Assembly (NCBI GenBank): GCA_009785875.1
Contig: WQUF01000195.1
Coordinates: 1 to 12,994 of the forward strand
From: Oscillospiraceae bacterium
Lineage (GTDB): Bacteria > Bacillota > Clostridia > Clostridiales > Clostridiaceae
Reading direction: 5' to 3'
DNA: 12,994 nt
Numbering within the stretch: the stretch's first letter is position 1; each line of letters opens with the position of its first letter. This document shows positions 1 to 7,840 of this stretch, piece by piece. The notes below the pieces were generated by a model that had not been told where the DNA came from, ran no database searches, and saw only the letters and a list, made by a program, of their open reading frames with translations. Made by a program: the position numbers and the translations under genes.

Positions 1-2102
1 CTTCCTGAGCACATTACACGAATTACACGAATACGTGTAGGATATTGAAAGCGGCTTGTTCCGGCAAGGTCAGCACCAGAGTAGCAGCACCAGTTGCACA
101 AGAACCCCATGATCTTCTCTTCAGGCTTATCAGCAAGAGCTGCGCGAATCTGTGAGAAAATCTGTTCATCGGTGAAGTGCTTTTGTGTAATGCAATCAGC
201 TGGACAATCTGCAACGCATGTTCCACACCCGTGGCATTTTGCTGGATTGATCACAGCAGCTTCTTTTGGATTTGTTGAAGGTGCTCCATAAGGGCATACT
301 TTCACGCAAATACCACAATTGCCTTTTCTGTTTAAACATTTATCAGAATTCACCGTAGCAACGATAGGCTCAATCTCAACGAGCTTTTTAGATAGTATCG
401 TAGCAGCTCTTCCTGCAGTACCGCTCCCTTGAGAAACGCTGTATGGAATATCCTTAAGTCCTTGGCACGCTCCTGCGTAGAAAATTCCATCTACAGGCGC
501 ATCTATTGGTTTTAATTTTGGATGGCTCTCTAAGAAAAATCCGTCTGTTCCACGAGTTACATGGAGTATTCTGGATAATTCGTCTGTTCCTTTTTTTGGT
601 ATCCCGGCTGTAGCAAGGATTACCATATCAGCCTCTATTTCTATTGGCTCACCTAAAATTGTATCGTCAGTCCTTATTATCAAGCTATTATTCTTAGTTT
701 CAAGGATCTTCGAAGGCTTCCCACGGACAAAGTTGATTCCCATATCCCTTGCTCTTCTGTAGAATTCTTCAAATCCTTTAAAAGGAGTCCTCATATCCAT
801 GTATATTATATAGATCTCTGTATCATGCTCGTGTTCTTTAATGAGTATAGCTTCTTTAATAGAGTACATGCAGCAAAAGCCAGTGCAATATTCATATTTA
901 GTAATATCTCTTGAACCAACGCATTGTATAAAAGCAACAGTCTTTGGAAGCTCACCGTCAGAAGCTCTTATTACTCTACCACCAGTTGGTCCAGCAGCAT
1001 TTATGAGCCTTTCAGCTTCAAGAGAAGTCACAACATTAGGGAATTTCCCATAGCCCCATTTTGGCTCATCATAAGGCTCATACATATCGTAACCTGTTGC
1101 CACTGTGATTGTTCCTACTTCAATATCAACAAGTTCCGGTTGTTGTTCCAAATCTATAGCTTTCCTACCACCGCAAACCTCAACGCATTTATAGCACTCG
1201 ATGCAGTGATCCTTATTTATGCCATAAACAAGAGGAACAGCTTGAGGGAACGGAACAGAAATGGCTTTCCTGGTTCCAAGATTTAATTCCCATTCGTTAG
1301 GATATTCAACAGGACAAACATCTGCGCATTCTCCGCAACCGGTACAATTCTTTTGAATCACATATCTTGGCTTCTTGCGTACAGTTACTTTAAAATTGCC
1401 TATAAATCCATCAACATTTACAACATCTGCATAAGCTATGAGCTCGATATTTGGATTACGTGCAACCTCAACCATCTTAGGACCTTCTATGCATATTGAG
1501 CAGTCTAAGGTCGGGAATGTTTTGTCTAATTGAGCCATATGCCCACCAATGCTCTCATCATTTTCTACAAGATACACCTTGTATCCCATATTAGCCATAT
1601 CCAGGGCTGCGTTTATCCCTGCGATACCTCCACCTATGACCATAGCTTTATTTGTTACAGGTACCTGAAATCTTATCAAAGGTTCAAGGAGCTTAACCCT
1701 TGCAATAGACATCTTGATTATCTCTTTTGCCTTATCTGTCGCTTCCTGCTTATCGCTTGAGTGGCACCAGGAGCACATCTCTCTAATATTAGCCATTTCA
1801 AATAGGAATGCATTGAGTCCTGCTTCCTGTACGCAGTTTCTAAATGTAGTTTCATGCATTTTTGGTGAACAAGCTGCGACGATTACCCTGTTTAGCTTAT
1901 ATTCAGCTATCCCTTTTTTGATCTCGTTTTGCCCAGGATCTGCACAAGTATAGCGATTTTCCTTGACATAAACCACATCCTCCTGAGTCTTAGTGAATTC
2001 TATAAGTTGATCTATGTCCAGAGTCCCTGCAATGTTTGCCCCACAGTAACATATGAAAACACCTATTCTAGGTTTTTCAGTCTGAACTTTATTTTCTGGC
2101 AT
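1..2102 (-). CDS. hdrA: HdrA-like flavin/iron-sulfur electron-transfer subunit with C-terminal MvhD-like domain (3' end outside window)
   Basis: Reading from the ATG at 2102, the frame is open for 700 codons and has no stop before base 1, so the gene is truncated by the window. The ATG follows GAGGTGAT with a spacer of about 7 bases. Visible in order: an N-terminal HdrA-specific domain (residues 11-140; Cys20, Cys53, Cys78, CSWCH at 110-114); an FAD-binding GGGIAG (157-162) with CSIC (201-204); two cluster motifs (Cys253/256/259/263 and Cys300/303/306/310); the HdrA signature CVGSRD (394-399); two C-terminal ferredoxin motifs (Cys589-603 and Cys623/626/629/633); then LCNWCCYSGADLAG (668-681), which resembles the start of MvhD. 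In the family HdrA carries the flavin that splits or merges electron pairs between ferredoxin and other carriers. No HdrB (CCG-motif) gene is visible, so a true heterodisulfide reductase is not indicated. It most likely serves the upstream oxidoreductase as a cytoplasmic subunit. Confidence 0.92.
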   Translation of the reverse strand, partial: MPENKVQTEKPRIGVFICYCGANIAGTLDIDQLIEFTKTQEDVVYVKENRYTCADPGQNEIKKGIAEYKLNRVIVAACSPKMHETTFRNCVQEAGLNAFLFEMANIREMCSWCHSSDKQEATDKAKEIIKMSIARVKLLEPLIRFQVPVTNKAMVIGGGIAGINAALDMANMGYKVYLVENDESIGGHMAQLDKTFPTLDCSICIEGPKMVEVARNPNIELIAYADVVNVDGFIGNFKVTVRKKPRYVIQKNCTGCGECADVCPVEYPNEWELNLGTRKAISVPFPQAVPLVYGINKDHCIECYKCVEVCGGRKAIDLEQQPELVDIEVGTITVATGYDMYEPYDEPKWGYGKFPNVVTSLEAERLINAAGPTGGRVIRASDGELPKTVAFIQCVGSRDITKYEYCTGFCCMYSIKEAILIKEHEHDTEIYIIYMDMRTPFKGFEEFYRRARDMGINFVRGKPSKILETKNNSLIIRTDDTILGEPIEIEADMVILATAGIPKKGTDELSRILHVTRGTDGFFLESHPKLKPIDAPVDGIFYAGACQGLKDIPYSVSQGSGTAGRAATILSKKLVEIEPIVATVNSDKCLNRKGNCGICVKVCPYGAPSTNPKEAAVINPAKCHGCGTCVADCPADCITQKHFTDEQIFSQIRAALADKPEEKIMGFLCNWCCYSGADLAGTSRFQYPTRIRVIRVMCSG

Positions 2103-2119
2103 TTCTTATATCACCTCAA

Positions 2120-2983
2120 TCACTTTAAGTTATTTACAGCAGTTCTTATTTTACCCACGCGCTCAGCTGCAAGCTCTTTATTTAATGCTTCCTTTGAAGT
2201 TATCTTCTCAAGCCCTTTGTTCCATGCACCTGAATCTATAGGAGAATGATGAACTGAAGTCCTCTTTATCTCTAATGCTTTAGGAACAGGACAGACAGTT
2301 TGACACGCTCCGCAATAAATGCAATTATTGTAGTCTACATAAACTTTGTCATCTTCTATATAAAGAGCATCAACTGGACAAACATCCAGACAATCCTTAC
2401 ATCCGCTAGGACAAAGCTCTTGATGTAACCTAATGGAACCTTCAATGAACTTAGTAACCTTTATAGCATCTGTTGGACATACACGCCAGCAAATTTGGCA
2501 GCCAGCGCATAGCTCTTTTTTCACATCTACAATTGTCTTTTGTGATCCCCCTTCAGGAGAATCTTCAAATTTTACAGAGATGATTTCTAATGGACACTTT
2601 TCCTCGCATTTTTTACAGCCAGGCTCGCATTTTGAGCTGTCGATTTCGATATCTCGTGTTAGAGTAGGAAAAACTCCCTTTTCAACTGTAGGAATCCCCT
2701 CTTTGCCATCGACTTCTATTTTTATAGCAGAAAAAGGACAAGCAACAGCACAAATACCGTGGAAATCACATTTTTTTTCATCGATGTCTACTAAAGGATG
2801 AACTGCTTTGCCATTCTCATCCTTTGGCTGTGATTTTAAAGATACAGCAAAGCGGGGACATATAAGCCTGCATATAGCACATCCTTTGCATAGGCTTCGG
2901 TCAACTGTTAAAAGAAAGCGTTTATTATAATATGCATGAATTATCTCTAGCTTGTCATCACTTGCTTTTTTTATCATTTTCAT
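2120..2983 (-). CDS. Six-cluster polyferredoxin (4Fe-4S electron wire)
   Basis: This 287-residue protein is almost entirely ferredoxin motifs: Cys32/35/38/42, Cys72/His75/Cys78/Cys82, Cys119/123/126/130, Cys159/162/165/169, Cys191/195/198/202 and Cys221/224/227/231, five of them followed by CP or CPV. Two motifs have the longer C-x3-C-x2-C-x3-C spacing. It resembles methanogen-type polyferredoxins such as FwdF and MvhB. It has no signal peptide or membrane segment, so it should be cytoplasmic. The ATG overlaps the stop of the upstream flavoprotein gene (ATGA) and is preceded by AAGGTGAT, and hdrA follows after 17 bases. The position suggests that it links the pterin enzyme and the flavin subunits. 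The second motif has His where the second Cys is expected, so that site may hold a 3Fe-4S cluster or a His-ligated cluster. The fold and cluster-carrier role are sure; its exact partner is inferred. Confidence 0.92.
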   Translation of the reverse strand: MKMIKKASDDKLEIIHAYYNKRFLLTVDRSLCKGCAICRLICPRFAVSLKSQPKDENGKAVHPLVDIDEKKCDFHGICAVACPFSAIKIEVDGKEGIPTVEKGVFPTLTRDIEIDSSKCEPGCKKCEEKCPLEIISVKFEDSPEGGSQKTIVDVKKELCAGCQICWRVCPTDAIKVTKFIEGSIRLHQELCPSGCKDCLDVCPVDALYIEDDKVYVDYNNCIYCGACQTVCPVPKALEIKRTSVHHSPIDSGAWNKGLEKITSKEALNKELAAERVGKIRTAVNNLK

Positions 2984-4476
2984 AGAGCATCACCTTCTTT
3001 GCGGCTATCTTCAAGGTAACTGATGATTGATGCAGAAGCAACCCTTCCGGCTGCTATAGCTTCAACTAAACTTGCTGTCCCGGAAACTGTATCGCCTCCT
3101 GCAAATACCCCTTCAAGGCTTGTTTTCATGGTTTGAGGATCAACTGAAACAGCACCTCTTTCTAATGCTACCATCTTCCCGAGAAATTCAGTACTCGGAG
3201 CTTGACCTATAGCTATAATTACCATATCTGCTTCTGCTGTTTCGGTCTTACTTTCGTCAAATACTGGTTTAAATCTTTTATTTTCATCAAATACAGATTT
3301 ACACCTGATGAATTTTACTGTGCTAACTTTATTATCCTCTCCTAAGATCTCCTTTGGACCCCAGGATGTATTCACGACAACCCCTTCTCTAATAGCATCT
3401 TGAATTTCCCATTCATGAGATGGCATTTCTTCTCTGGACTCAAGGCAGAACAATTGAACAGATTCAGCTCCACATCTAATTGCAGTCCTTGCCGCATCTA
3501 TTCCTACATTCCCTCCACCGATTACAACGACCTTCTTCCCTACTTTCATAGGTTCATTCAAGTTGAATTTGCGCAAAAAATCGAGAACAGGAACCACACC
3601 TTCTAAATTTTCCCCTTCGATGCGAAGATTTCTATTTGCAGGTGCTCCAGTCGCTACAAATACTGACTTGTATTCACCACTATCCAGCAAATTCTTAAAG
3701 AACTCTTTATCTACAGCAGTGTTTGTCTTAATATCTACACCCATCGCTTTTATGTTATCTATTTCGGCTTTAACCACATCTTTTGGCAAGCGATAAAAAG
3801 GAATACCCACCATGAACATTCCACCTGCTTCTGGTAAAGGTTCAAACACAGTCACAGATAAGCCTTTTCTAGATAATTCCCACGCTGCTGTAAGTCCGGC
3901 TGGTCCTGAACCTATTATTGCAACTTTATCTGCATCTGGTTTAGGAGAAAGCTTTTCTTCCTTTTTAAAATTAGCAAGAGACCTCAGTAAAACATCCTTA
4001 ACGCGCTCATAAAATCTGTTCTTCTTTTCATCATCAGATGGAGCTACCAGTGAAACCCAAGTATAAGAAACAGGAAACGGTATCTCAAGTGATAAAGCTT
4101 TTAAGTTTTCTTCAAGCCCACTCAATATATAATCCCATGCATATTCATCTTCACTTGCTAATTCTTTCAAAGCATACATGACCTCATGGACATTAACACC
4201 TTGAGGACAGCTTTTCGTGCATTGAGTACATGCTGAGCACAACAGATAAGTATTGCTCTGAGGGATATTCCTTATACCTAAGCTGGCTAATTCAAGTATT
4301 TTATTGGGTCTATAAACACTTATAAGCTGCGATAAACAGCAGGCTGCTGTACATGTGCCACACTGATAGCAAAATCTAAGGGTATCTCCGCTATAAAAAT
4401 TAGCTAATCTATGCTTGAATCCTGAATCTACACGGCTGAATACTTCATTTGTCTTTGAATCAGTTAAACTACTCAT
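2980..4476 (-). CDS. HdrC/GlpC-like iron-sulfur domain fused to GltD-like FAD/NAD(P) oxidoreductase
   Basis: This 498-residue protein has two parts. Residues 1-110 carry two ferredoxin motifs of the HdrC/GlpC kind (Cys36/39/42/46 with an extra Cys47, and Cys80/83/86/90, followed by PQGV). Residues 185-490 form a two-dinucleotide-binding module of the glutamate synthase small-subunit family: FAD-binding GSGPAG (189-194), NAD(P)-binding GGGNVG (320-325), and near the C-terminus GGDTVSG (460-466) with the AAGR motif (475-478) typical of the family. Authentic GltD has a different N-terminal cluster domain and would sit next to gltB, which is absent. The likely role is to pass electrons between the complex's iron-sulfur chain and NAD(H) or NADP(H), like the flavin subunit AorC of AorABC-type enzymes. 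The start lies one base after the preceding stop, and its end overlaps the polyferredoxin start by four bases, which points to translational coupling. Cofactor preference cannot be read by eye. Confidence 0.9.
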   Translation of the reverse strand: MSSLTDSKTNEVFSRVDSGFKHRLANFYSGDTLRFCYQCGTCTAACCLSQLISVYRPNKILELASLGIRNIPQSNTYLLCSACTQCTKSCPQGVNVHEVMYALKELASEDEYAWDYILSGLEENLKALSLEIPFPVSYTWVSLVAPSDDEKKNRFYERVKDVLLRSLANFKKEEKLSPKPDADKVAIIGSGPAGLTAAWELSRKGLSVTVFEPLPEAGGMFMVGIPFYRLPKDVVKAEIDNIKAMGVDIKTNTAVDKEFFKNLLDSGEYKSVFVATGAPANRNLRIEGENLEGVVPVLDFLRKFNLNEPMKVGKKVVVIGGGNVGIDAARTAIRCGAESVQLFCLESREEMPSHEWEIQDAIREGVVVNTSWGPKEILGEDNKVSTVKFIRCKSVFDENKRFKPVFDESKTETAEADMVIIAIGQAPSTEFLGKMVALERGAVSVDPQTMKTSLEGVFAGGDTVSGTASLVEAIAAGRVASASIISYLEDSRKEGDAL

Positions 4477-4477
4477 T

Positions 4478-4993
4478 TTAATTCTGCTCCACCACCTTCT
4501 GACGAACTTCTTTCAGAAAAGCCTTAACATCTTCTTTATTTCCATAGATCAATAAATAATCATCATCCTGAGGCTTTGTTACAAGATTATACTTTGCTAT
4601 AAGATCATCCAGTCCCCCATCTAATTTTACCTCTGATGCTTTAAGCCTTATCCAATATTCTCCTTTTGGAACTCCAGCTACAAAAGTAGATCTTTTTACA
4701 TCTAACCCACTGTTATCTTCATAAGCCATGTTGATCTTCTTCTGCCATTCTTCTGCGCTATCTTTCCCAAGCTCTGTTTCAGCTAAAGTCAGCAAATTCA
4801 TTTCAACAAGCTTAAGAAGAGGTGAATTATCCATTACTATGTCAAGTTCCGCAGGTTCATTTCGGTAAGTGTTTACTAATCTCCTTGCTGAATTTAAATC
4901 ATCATATAAGTGCTGTGGAACGCTTACCTCATTTTTTAAAAGCTCAAGCATAAGGTCATCTAATTTTTTACAAACATTATCATAATTAATCAT
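4478..4993 (-). CDS. Conserved hypothetical protein in the oxidoreductase operon
   Basis: A 171-residue, soluble, acidic protein with a single Cys (Cys8) and so no cluster motif of its own. The N-terminal half looks helical (DDLMLELLKNE, then an Arg/Leu-rich stretch); the C-terminal half (about 105-165) looks like mixed strand and helix, with a GEYWIRLK segment and a closing amphipathic helix. It faintly resembles archaeal DUF2096 proteins, but I hold that weakly. The ATG follows AGGTGA, overlapping the stop of the ferredoxin gene 11 bases upstream, and the next gene begins one base after its stop. Being locked between two redox subunits suggests a structural, assembly or substrate-delivery role in the same complex; that is inference. 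The codon pattern and ribosome binding site leave little doubt that it is a real gene. Confidence 0.85.
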   Translation of the reverse strand: MINYDNVCKKLDDLMLELLKNEVSVPQHLYDDLNSARRLVNTYRNEPAELDIVMDNSPLLKLVEMNLLTLAETELGKDSAEEWQKKINMAYEDNSGLDVKRSTFVAGVPKGEYWIRLKASEVKLDGGLDDLIAKYNLVTKPQDDDYLLIYGNKEDVKAFLKEVRQKVVEQN

Positions 4994-5004
4994 ATGAGAT
5001 TCAC

Positions 5005-5523
5005 CTATTCTTCCGCTTTGGCTTTTTCTTTTGCTGCTTTTTCTTCCTCTGTAGCCTTTACTAGCCTTTCTACAGCATCAATTCGCGCTCTTTGGGCTAA
5101 TATATCTGTGGATGTAAGCTCAAGAGCCTTTTCTGGACACCATTCGATGCATGCAGGTCCTCCCTCGCGGGTTTGGCACAAGTCGCACATTCTTACAACT
5201 TTATTGCGTTCCAATTGAATTGCTCCAAAATCACAGGCTTTTATACACCAGCCACAACCGTTGCACAGCTCATCATTGACGAGGATGACACCGTTTTCTT
5301 CAGATTGCTTTAGTGCTTTACGAGGACAAGCAGCAACGCAAGGTGCGTCTTCACATAGTCTGCAATTAATAGAGGCGTTTGTATAAGGATAAATACGCAC
5401 CATTCTAATTCTGGAACGAGTTGGGTTAAAAGCTTTATTCTTTTCCATAGAACAAACGTATTCACATACACGACAACCTACGCATTTATCCACCTCAAGA
5501 CTAACAAATTTATGCCTAGCCAT
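5005..5523 (-). CDS. Four-cluster ferredoxin subunit of the aldehyde oxidoreductase (AorA/BamC-like)
   Basis: A 172-residue iron-sulfur protein of the DmsB/HycB type. Four Cys sets are visible: Cys14/17/20/24, Cys54/57/62/66, Cys87/90/93/97 and Cys113/116/125/129. The C-x2-C-x4-C-x3-C and C-x2-C-x8-C-x3-C spacings are typical of small electron-transfer subunits of pterin enzymes. The C-terminal tail (from about 150) is a charged Lys/Glu/Ala helix without Cys. The ATG has an ideal AGGAGG eight bases upstream, overlapping the stop of the pterin enzyme 14 bases away, so the two are surely co-translated. By analogy with AorA and BamC it takes electrons from the catalytic subunit's cluster and passes them on to the flavin subunits. 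No Tat or Sec signal is present on either protein, so the complex is cytoplasmic. Confidence 0.93.
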   Translation of the reverse strand: MARHKFVSLEVDKCVGCRVCEYVCSMEKNKAFNPTRSRIRMVRIYPYTNASINCRLCEDAPCVAACPRKALKQSEENGVILVNDELCNGCGWCIKACDFGAIQLERNKVVRMCDLCQTREGGPACIEWCPEKALELTSTDILAQRARIDAVERLVKATEEEKAAKEKAKAEE

Positions 5524-5537
5524 ACTGTATTCCTCCT

Positions 5538-7388
5538 TTATTCTTTATCTGCCTTTAAAATATCAGCGTAAGAACCAAGTCCAAGTTCTTCAAGCTTCGA
5601 TTCTGTAGGCACACCCATTTTATCCCAGCCTCTTGCTTCATAGTAACTGTCCAGCATTATATCGAGATCTTCCTGTGTTACAACATTGCCTTTGCTGACT
5701 CCTTCAGGAATAGGATCTTTCATAACTCTTGGCGGCAAGTTATCATCTTTTCTTGTCATACCTTCTCTTATATTATAAATCCTTGCAAGGTTGTTTATCC
5801 TTTCGCCATCTTTTCTCATGTCTTCAGCAGTCATTGGTATGCCTGTAACTTGAGAATAAACTTTTGCAATGTCATCATAGACCTTCCATATTGTACGTGT
5901 AAATTTGCATATTATCATTGAATCTACGACAGCATACAGATCTTCATCACCCATAACCAATTTGCCTCTTGTAGAATCTGCAGTATATCTGTCAGCTTTT
6001 CCGCTTAAATCCCAACCATAGCTTCCATGCCTTTGGTGATCTGCTCCTCTTCTCGATACAGCGTAACCTAATGCACAAGTCTTAAGTCCTCTTACATCAT
6101 AACCTGTCATTTCAAGACCTTTAATATGCATTGCAAAATGCTCTGAACCTTTGCCTATTTTTTCAGAAGCACGCTTTACACCTTCAGCCATTAAATCTCC
6201 GATATCTTCTCTTAAAGCTATCTTTCTCACCATTTCTACTATTGCATCGCCATTTCCAAAATTAAGCTCAAGTCCTCCAGTATCTTCTTTAGTGATGAGA
6301 CCTTTTTCGTAACATTCCATGGCAAATCCAATCACAATACCTGTTCCTATCGCATCGACGCCATATTCATCGCAATATTCCAAAGCTTTGATCATGGAAT
6401 TTAAATCATCAACACAGCAGTAAGATCCAAAAGCCATCATAGGCTCATATTCAACGCGTCCAATGGCACCTTTATATTTGCCTTCTTTTACTTCTGCAAT
6501 ATGTTCACAGCGGCAAGGACAAGCAGAACAAGCTTGAATATTTTGAACATTTAATTCATTTACGCGCTCTCCGCTTATTTTTTCAATTCCTTCAAAGGTT
6601 GCAGCTTGATAGTTCCTCGTTGGTAAGCAGCCTTGAGCATTCATAGTCAGCATATTTGCAGTAGTTCCAAGTCCTCTGTATTTAGCAGTTGCAGGTCCTT
6701 TTGCACGGGTATATAGGTCCATGCAGAAATTCTCAAGTTCGACTGGCTCAGCGACTGCAACATCGTTTGTTCCCCTTACAGCAACAGCTTTAAGGTTTTT
6801 AGATCCCATAACGGCACCAAGTCCAGTTCTTCCGGCTGCTCTAAAATGATCGTTTATTAAACAAGCTAATCTAACGCGATTTTCTCCAGCAGGTCCTATT
6901 GCGGATACTCTTACATTTTGATCACCAAGCTCGTCCCTTATTCCCTGCTCTGTATCCCAAGTGCTCTTACCCCAGAGTTTAGATGCATTCTTAAGCTGTA
7001 TTGAATCGTCGTCTATGAAAAGATAAACTGGCTTTGTTGATCTGCCGGTAATCACAACTATATCGTAACCAGCCATTCTCAAATCTGCACCAAATTGACC
7101 TGTTGAATAAGCTTCACCTAACAAATTTGTAGCCGGTGATTTAGCGAATACGCCAAATTTAGACGCTGTGCATGGAACAAGTGTACCTGTAGTTGCACCT
7201 GTGACATATATTAATGGGTTTTCTGGATCAAAAGGATCGAGACCAGGTTTTGAGTTATCTATTAGAGTTTTAACACCAAATCCTGTACCACCTATATAAT
7301 TTTTAGCAAAATCTTCGTCAAAAGTGCCAATTTTATGCCTTCCTGTTGAAAGGTCAACATAAAGAATTTTTCCAGTATATGCGTACAT
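5538..7388 (-). CDS. aor: Aldehyde:ferredoxin oxidoreductase-family tungsten (or molybdenum) pterin enzyme
   Basis: The 616-residue length is normal for the family. It opens with the usual AOR N-terminus (GKILYVDLSTG at 6-16, then IGGTGFG at 32-38). The 4Fe-4S cluster ligands are Cys287, Cys290, Cys294 and Cys494 (CSACPCRC and ICKF), spaced as in archaeal AOR. Glu313 (in RVEYEP) and the GYAVSRRGADH motif (441-451) match active-site regions. The family binds a tungsten bis-pyranopterin and typically oxidises aldehydes to carboxylic acids with ferredoxin, or runs in reverse; BamB relatives instead reduce benzoyl-CoA. The AOR-like motifs and the absence of other bam genes favour an aldehyde substrate, but the actual substrate is unknown. 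The ATG follows a run of GAGGAGGAG with an 8-10 base spacer. It is second in the operon, after the MoaD-like gene. Confidence 0.93.
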   Translation of the reverse strand: MYAYTGKILYVDLSTGRHKIGTFDEDFAKNYIGGTGFGVKTLIDNSKPGLDPFDPENPLIYVTGATTGTLVPCTASKFGVFAKSPATNLLGEAYSTGQFGADLRMAGYDIVVITGRSTKPVYLFIDDDSIQLKNASKLWGKSTWDTEQGIRDELGDQNVRVSAIGPAGENRVRLACLINDHFRAAGRTGLGAVMGSKNLKAVAVRGTNDVAVAEPVELENFCMDLYTRAKGPATAKYRGLGTTANMLTMNAQGCLPTRNYQAATFEGIEKISGERVNELNVQNIQACSACPCRCEHIAEVKEGKYKGAIGRVEYEPMMAFGSYCCVDDLNSMIKALEYCDEYGVDAIGTGIVIGFAMECYEKGLITKEDTGGLELNFGNGDAIVEMVRKIALREDIGDLMAEGVKRASEKIGKGSEHFAMHIKGLEMTGYDVRGLKTCALGYAVSRRGADHQRHGSYGWDLSGKADRYTADSTRGKLVMGDEDLYAVVDSMIICKFTRTIWKVYDDIAKVYSQVTGIPMTAEDMRKDGERINNLARIYNIREGMTRKDDNLPPRVMKDPIPEGVSKGNVVTQEDLDIMLDSYYEARGWDKMGVPTESKLEELGLGSYADILKADKE

Positions 7389-7428
7389 ATATCCATCTCC
7401 TCCTCTTTATTAAAGATTTAAAAAATTA

Positions 7429-7755
7429 TTAACCTCCGCCCGGGAAAGTCGGTAGCAGAGCGATAATAGCACCATCTGTAACTTTCATTGTATTGATTTT
7501 CGAATGCTCAGCAATGATACCATTTACTGAGACAGTTAAATCATCTCGCAGGTCATCTGTTGAAGGTTGAAATATTTCCCCTTTAAACTTATCACCATAA
7601 ATACTCGAGAGAAATTGCAATAATTCATAAACTGTGGATTCTGAGTGAATATAAACTTCATCTTGATCTTTGTTTGTAGCTGATCGAATTGAGCTAAAAA
7701 ATAAAAGCTGAACCTTTATTTTTAATTCTTTATCCAGTTCAGTTTGTTCACCCAT
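7429..7755 (-). CDS. MoaD/ThiS-like sulfur carrier protein for pterin cofactor synthesis
   Basis: A small ubiquitin-fold protein that ends in PGGG. The diglycine end is the hallmark of MoaD/ThiS proteins, which carry sulfur as a C-terminal thiocarboxylate to build the pterin dithiolene. The IALLPTFPGGG ending and the SVNG segment are typical of MoaD. MoaD-like genes are often found directly beside AOR genes, and here the AOR gene starts 40 bases downstream, so dedicated supply of tungstopterin is likely. I chose the ATG at 7755 (108 residues) because GAGGG lies 4 bases before it and the domain begins just after. A GTG at 7794 would add 13 residues but has its AGGA only one base away. No MoaE, MoaA or MoeA gene is in the window. 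Confidence 0.85.
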   Translation of the reverse strand: MGEQTELDKELKIKVQLLFFSSIRSATNKDQDEVYIHSESTVYELLQFLSSIYGDKFKGEIFQPSTDDLRDDLTVSVNGIIAEHSKINTMKVTDGAIIALLPTFPGGG

Positions 7756-7759
7756 AGTT

Positions 7760-7764
7760 CCCTC
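7760..7764 (-). promoter_or_regulatory. Ribosome binding site for the MoaD-like gene
   Basis: GAGGG on the minus strand, 4 bases before the ATG at 7755. It is the reason for preferring that start over the GTG at 7794. The spacer is on the short side, so the choice is probable, not certain. Confidence 0.5.
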
Positions 7765-7840
7765 ATAAGATTCGAATTCAATAATATTTATCACTTCCTT
7801 TCATTTTTGTATCTATGAATAATAATCTGCAACTATATTT

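Noticed and set aside
924..1286. Plus-strand open frame of 120 codons
   Set aside because: It lies entirely opposite the conserved hdrA frame and its translation looks like nothing known.
2980..4476. Glutamate synthase small subunit GltD
   Set aside because: The N-terminal domain is HdrC/GlpC-like, there is no gltB, and all neighbours are AOR/Hdr electron-transfer genes.
5538..7388. Benzoyl-CoA reductase catalytic subunit BamB
   Set aside because: Motifs and length fit AOR proper at least as well, and no BamD, BamG or BamH-type partner genes are visible; kept only as an alternative.
7429..7794. GTG at 7794 as start of the MoaD-like protein
   Set aside because: Its AGGA lies only one base before the GTG, while the ATG at 7755 has a better placed GAGGG and sits just before the domain.
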